32,233 nt of DNA. Origin: Gammaproteobacteria bacterium. GTDB taxonomy: Bacteria > Pseudomonadota > Gammaproteobacteria > Pseudomonadales > Azotimanducaceae. Shown in pieces: positions 29,297 through 32,233 of this stretch (position 1 is the stretch's first letter; the number at the start of each line of letters is the position of its first letter). The position numbers were made by a program, and so were the translations under genes. The stretch covers positions 1-32,233 of the forward strand of contig PAPD01000026.1 of the NCBI GenBank assembly GCA_002708765.1, read 5' to 3'. A model generated the notes under the pieces. That model ran no database searches. It had not been told where the DNA came from and was given only the letters and a program-made list of their open reading frames with translations.

Positions 29297-29338
29297 ATAC
29301 ACTACTATTTTTAAAATTAGTATAAGAAAGAGGGCACT

Positions 29339-29704
29339 TTGTTTAGGCCATATATAGCAATCTTGTTAGTTACGCTTTGTTTAGGAGCTTGCTCATCTTT
29401 TAATTTCCCTGGCGTATATAAACTTCGTATTCAGCAGGGAAATGTTATCACGCAGCAAATGATAGATCGACTAAAGCCCGGAATGTCGAAAAGTCAGGTA
29501 AAATTCGTTCTTGGGAATCCTTTAATCAGCGATCCACTCGAAATTGAGCGATGGGATTACATTTATACCATTCAAATATCGGGAGGAGAGCTGAATAAAC
29601 AGATGCTTTCCGTTTTTTTTGAGGAAAACAGACTAACTTACTTCGTAGGTAATTATCTTCCTAGCGAACAAGCTGAAGGTAACGAAACAGAAAAGAATTC
29701 TTAG
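29339..29704 (+). CDS. bamE: Outer membrane assembly lipoprotein BamE (SmpA/OmlA)
   Basis: Lipoprotein of the BAM complex that inserts beta-barrel proteins into the outer membrane. The 121 residues start with a lipoprotein signal peptide with the lipobox LGAC, putting the lipidated cysteine at 18. The mature part has the BamE signature: KLRIQQGNVITQQMIDRLKPGMSKSQV, VLGNPLISDPLEIERWDYIY, then LSVFFEENRLTYFVG. The start is TTG at 29339 with AGAGGG four bases upstream; it is needed to complete the signal peptide. It is divergent from fur, a conserved pairing, and convergent with ratA, with 51 bases between the stops and no clear terminator. Confidence 0.94.
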   Translation: MFRPYIAILLVTLCLGACSSFNFPGVYKLRIQQGNVITQQMIDRLKPGMSKSQVKFVLGNPLISDPLEIERWDYIYTIQISGGELNKQMLSVFFEENRLTYFVGNYLPSEQAEGNETEKNS

Positions 29705-29755
29705 TAAGGAAGCCAAATTAGATCGATCCAAATATGGTTAAAAACAACACGATAC

Positions 29756-30220
29756 CTATCTAATTTCAGCCAGCTCATTTTCTTTTTTTTTACCGTAAAG
29801 AACATCTGCTCGCCGGCTAAATGCATCTACCACCATTTCCACTGAACCCGTAAGAATTTTCCCAAGAGTTTTATTAAACAACTTTCCTTTAAGTTCATAA
29901 TTTAATGTCATCTCTACCTTACATCCTGAGGCACCAAGAGAGGAGAAAAACCAGCTTCCTTCGAGCTTATCTAGAGGACCCTCCACCAGTTCCATTTCTA
30001 TTCTGTCTGGCGGATAAATGGAATTATTAGTCGTCAACTCATAATTAATTCCGGCTTTTTTTAAGGATAATCTAGCCAACACTCCGCCATCAGTTTCCTG
30101 GAGAATAGAAGACCCGGAACACCCCGGAAGAAATTCAGGGTATCTCGAAATATCATTCACGAGATCAAACAAATTTTGCTTGGAATATGGCAATAATATA
30201 GAACGACTAATTTGCTGCAT
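29756..30220 (-). CDS. ratA: RatA/Coq10-like START-domain protein
   Basis: Belongs to the Coq10/START family that includes E. coli RatA (YfjG). RatA was described as a toxin blocking 70S assembly, while Coq10 homologues bind ubiquinone; the sequence does not decide between these roles. The 154 residues show the family N-terminus (SRSILLPYSKQNLFDLVNDISRYPEFLPGC), the central LVEGPLDKLEGSW and the C-terminal amphipathic helix VDAFSRRADVLYG. Its ATG follows directly on the stop of the transporter gene (TAG then ATG), so the two are one operon. Its place near fur-bamE and smpB is conserved; the small rnfH gene often next to it is not found here. Confidence 0.9.
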   Translation of the reverse strand: MQQISRSILLPYSKQNLFDLVNDISRYPEFLPGCSGSSILQETDGGVLARLSLKKAGINYELTTNNSIYPPDRIEMELVEGPLDKLEGSWFFSSLGASGCKVEMTLNYELKGKLFNKTLGKILTGSVEMVVDAFSRRADVLYGKKKENELAEIR

Positions 30221-31573
30221 CTAGCTGACGAAAGTCATTGCGATGACAAGAAAAATTCCACCTGGCGCAACGAAACGAAGAGAAAAAACGAGCGATTTCA
30301 GCAACCAAGAAGGAACCTCGCTAAGTTGGCTACTTAAGATTTCTTTATCTAGCCTCCATCCTACAAACAAACTTATCAATATTCCGCCAAAAGGTAAGAG
30401 GATATTGTTGGAAAGAAAATCCATAGAATCGAAAAATGTTTTATCAGGAAGAAGCGTGAACTCGTTCATAATATTAAAGGAAAGCGCGCTTCCAAGGCCC
30501 AAAATCCAGGCTAGAAAACCTATAAGATATGCGCTTGCAGCCCGACTCAATCTCCTTTTCTCCGAGAGCCATGCTATCGCTGGCTCGCTGATGGAGATCG
30601 CTGAAGTAATCGCAGCAAATGTCACGAGCAAGAAAAAGAGAGAACCAAAAATCTGACCTCCCAGCATATTCCCGAAAGCCAAAGGAAGTGAGACAAACAT
30701 CAAACCGGGGCCGGCTGATGGCTCCAATTGATTTGCAAATACTATTGGAAAGATAATCATCCCGGAAAGCAGCGCTACGATTGTATCCAAGACTCCGATT
30801 GTCAGCGCAGAGCTGGCAATTCCTGAAGATTGGGGCAAATATGCTCCATAAGCCATAATCGCTCCCATGCCTAGACTCAGGGTAAAAAATGCCTGCCCCA
30901 TGGCAAGGAAAACAGAGTCTCCCGAGAAATCCTCTGGTTTGGGAGAAAACATAAAATCCAGACCCTCTAAAAAGTGACCTGAAGTAGCCGCCGCCCAAAA
31001 TACCAGGAGAACCAATAGAAAAAATAGACCGGGCATAAGAAATTTGACTGCTTTCTCGAGCCCCCGACCAACGCCTCTTGCCGTAATGATTATGGTTAGA
31101 GACATGAATGCCGTATGCCAGAATATCAACCTTTGGGGACTGCCTATAAAGTTTTCGAACAGGCTCTCGGCAGCAACAGAATCAATCTCTACAAATAGAC
31201 CTTGCATCATCTTAATCAAATAGGCTAAAGCCCAGCCAGCAATCACAGAATAAAAAGATAAAATCATAAACCCCGCGATAACGCCCATCCAACCAATCAA
31301 CTGCCATCCTGAATTAGCATAAGAACGTCTTGCTAGAATTTGCATAGAACTAATCGGGCTGCTGCGGCCAGCTCGCCCTAGAACAATTTCCGCAATCATT
31401 ATTGGTAGACCGATAACAGCTATGCAAAGCAGGTAGGCGATAACAAAGACGCCGCCGCCATTTTCTCCGGTTACATACGGGAATCGCCAGATATTTCCCA
31501 GCCCTACCGCAGAACCAGCAGCCGCCAGAACAAAAATTAATCGAGAGGACCACATACCAGAAGAATTATTCAT
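30221..31573 (-). CDS. Neurotransmitter:sodium symporter (NSS/LeuT) family transporter
   Basis: An inner-membrane sodium-coupled symporter, in bacteria usually for amino acids; the substrate here cannot be read from the sequence. From ATG 31573 it has 450 residues and about 11-12 hydrophobic helices. Family hallmarks are helix 1 LAAAGSAVGLGNIWRFPYVTG (the unwound substrate and sodium site), ENGGGVFVIAYLL, the helix 6 region SLGMGAIMAYGAYLP and helix 8 TFAAITSAISISEP with Na2-site serines and threonines. The ATG has no Shine-Dalgarno; a six-codon ORF (MANPNE, 31584-31564) with AGAGG upstream overlaps it and may couple translation. TTG at 31606 and ATG at 31555 are alternatives. It is transcribed with ratA and divergent from smpB, and is not a usual member of this block. 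Confidence 0.92.
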   Translation of the reverse strand: MNNSSGMWSSRLIFVLAAAGSAVGLGNIWRFPYVTGENGGGVFVIAYLLCIAVIGLPIMIAEIVLGRAGRSSPISSMQILARRSYANSGWQLIGWMGVIAGFMILSFYSVIAGWALAYLIKMMQGLFVEIDSVAAESLFENFIGSPQRLIFWHTAFMSLTIIITARGVGRGLEKAVKFLMPGLFFLLVLLVFWAAATSGHFLEGLDFMFSPKPEDFSGDSVFLAMGQAFFTLSLGMGAIMAYGAYLPQSSGIASSALTIGVLDTIVALLSGMIIFPIVFANQLEPSAGPGLMFVSLPLAFGNMLGGQIFGSLFFLLVTFAAITSAISISEPAIAWLSEKRRLSRAASAYLIGFLAWILGLGSALSFNIMNEFTLLPDKTFFDSMDFLSNNILLPFGGILISLFVGWRLDKEILSSQLSEVPSWLLKSLVFSLRFVAPGGIFLVIAMTFVS

Positions 31574-31678
31574 TAGGATTTGCCATAAACAAGAACCTCT
31601 ATTCAATCATATTTGAGAGCATTTTGATCCCTGATAAATTAACAACTACTCGACAATTTATATTTTCAGAAGTGAGCC

Positions 31679-31684
31679 TATAAT
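31679..31684 (+). promoter_or_regulatory. Candidate -10 box for smpB
   Basis: A perfect TATAAT lies 30 bases before the smpB start in the gap divergent from the transporter gene. A TCGACA upstream is too far (23 bases) for a normal -35, so only the -10 is persuasive. Confidence 0.35.
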
Positions 31685-31714
31685 GACTCTCAATATATCT
31701 TAAAAGAATTTGTT

Positions 31715-32191
31715 TTGGCTGCAAAGAAACCAAAAACACAATCCAATACTATCGTCCTAAACAAGCGAGCCCGATTCGATTACCACCTACACGAACGAAT
31801 TGAGGCAGGTCTTGCGTTACAAGGATGGGAAGTAAAGGCGCTAAGGGGAAAAAAAGTTCAGTTAGTAGATTCATATGTGTTCGTGCAGAAAGGAGAAGCT
31901 TTTCTTTCGGGCTGTAACATAACACCAACTAAATCAGTTTCGACTCACATCAATCCCGAGCCACAACGAACCAGAAAACTACTAATGCATCGCAAAGAAA
32001 TAGATCAACTGATCGGGGCAATACAGAAAAAAGGAAAGACCTGTGTTGCAACCGCCTTATACTGGAAAAACAATAAAGTGAAGTGTGAAGTTGCACTAGC
32101 TTCCGGAAAAAAAACACATGATAAGAGACAGGCGGTAAAAGAGCGGGACTGGAATAGAGATAAATCAAGGATGCTTAAAGAAACAAGATAG
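31715..32191 (+). CDS. smpB: SsrA-binding protein SmpB
   Basis: Binds tmRNA and delivers it to stalled ribosomes in trans-translation. The 158 residues match the family: an N-terminal LNKRARFDYHLHERIEAGLALQGWEVKALR core, a central GCNITP and RTRKLLMHRKEI, and the basic C-terminal tail KTHDKRQAVKERDWNRDKSR that enters the decoding centre. The start is TTG at 31715; no nearby ATG or GTG exists and the resulting N-terminus (MAAKKPKTQSNTI) fits relatives. The Shine-Dalgarno is poor. The tmRNA gene (ssrA) often lies close to smpB but is not inside this window. Confidence 0.96.
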   Translation: MAAKKPKTQSNTIVLNKRARFDYHLHERIEAGLALQGWEVKALRGKKVQLVDSYVFVQKGEAFLSGCNITPTKSVSTHINPEPQRTRKLLMHRKEIDQLIGAIQKKGKTCVATALYWKNNKVKCEVALASGKKTHDKRQAVKERDWNRDKSRMLKETR

Positions 32192-32201
32192 ATCGGCTAA
32201 C

Positions 32202-32231
32202 TTTGATTTCCCTAATTTCTTTAAAATCAAA
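32202..32231. repeat. AT-rich inverted repeat after smpB
   Basis: TTTGATTT (32202-32209) and AAATCAAA (32224-32231) form a perfect 8-bp stem with a 14-base loop, starting 11 bases after the smpB stop. It could mark the transcript end, but it is weak, AT-rich and at the window edge, so a following T-tract cannot be seen. Confidence 0.35.
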
Positions 32232-32233
32232 AC

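Noticed and set aside
30474-30998. 174-codon frame antiparallel-phase within the transporter gene
   Set aside because: It overlaps the well-supported NSS gene and has no recognisable domain; a by-product of its composition.

Overview
The window looks like a chromosomal housekeeping block from a gammaproteobacterium, moderately AT-rich by eye. The evidence is the gene order together with gamma-type proteins: Fur with the enterobacterial-like helix and zinc cysteines, BamE beside fur, SecG followed by tRNA-Leu(GAG), and tRNA-fMet followed by rimP-nusA-infB. From memory the order closely follows the Pseudomonas aeruginosa block pnp to smpB. It differs in keeping hrcA (as in Xanthomonas-type gammaproteobacteria) and in having a sodium-coupled transporter gene between ratA and smpB. 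I see no phage, insertion sequence, CRISPR array, restriction or defence genes. No exotic new system is evident; the interesting signals are in translation starts, leaders and small repeats.

Layout. Most genes are on the minus strand, so transcription runs right to left. At the left edge is the 3' part of acs (plus), convergent with pnp. Positions 926-9433 hold the translation/transcription operon rimP-nusA-infB-rbfA-truB-rpsO-pnp (transcribed in that order), headed by tRNA-fMet with a near-consensus promoter at 9651-9679 and two intrinsic terminators in the leader. Positions 9712-15855 hold rlmE-ftsH-folP-glmM-tpiA-secG-tRNA-Leu. yhbY is divergent from rlmE and meets greA tail to tail. Positions 16230-21124 carry greA, carB and carA. 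dapB follows, then the chaperone set dnaJ, dnaK, grpE and the repressor hrcA (transcribed hrcA to greA). recN is divergent from hrcA and convergent with fur; bamE is divergent from fur. A neurotransmitter:sodium-symporter family gene and ratA form a minus-strand pair, and smpB (plus) closes the window.

The genes act together in gene expression (PNPase, S15, TruB, RbfA, IF2, NusA, RimP, initiator tRNA, RlmE, YhbY, GreA, SmpB), protein quality control (FtsH, DnaK-DnaJ-GrpE with HrcA), envelope and secretion (SecG, GlmM, BamE), central metabolism and precursors (TpiA, FolP, CarAB, DapB, Acs) and stress responses (RecN, Fur). Notable points are an initiator tRNA with a U1-U72 mismatch, an unusually high share of TTG start codons, a strong hairpin in the carA leader, and a tpiA gene without a convincing conventional start. 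The window is compact: no stretch above 300 bases lacks a gene.
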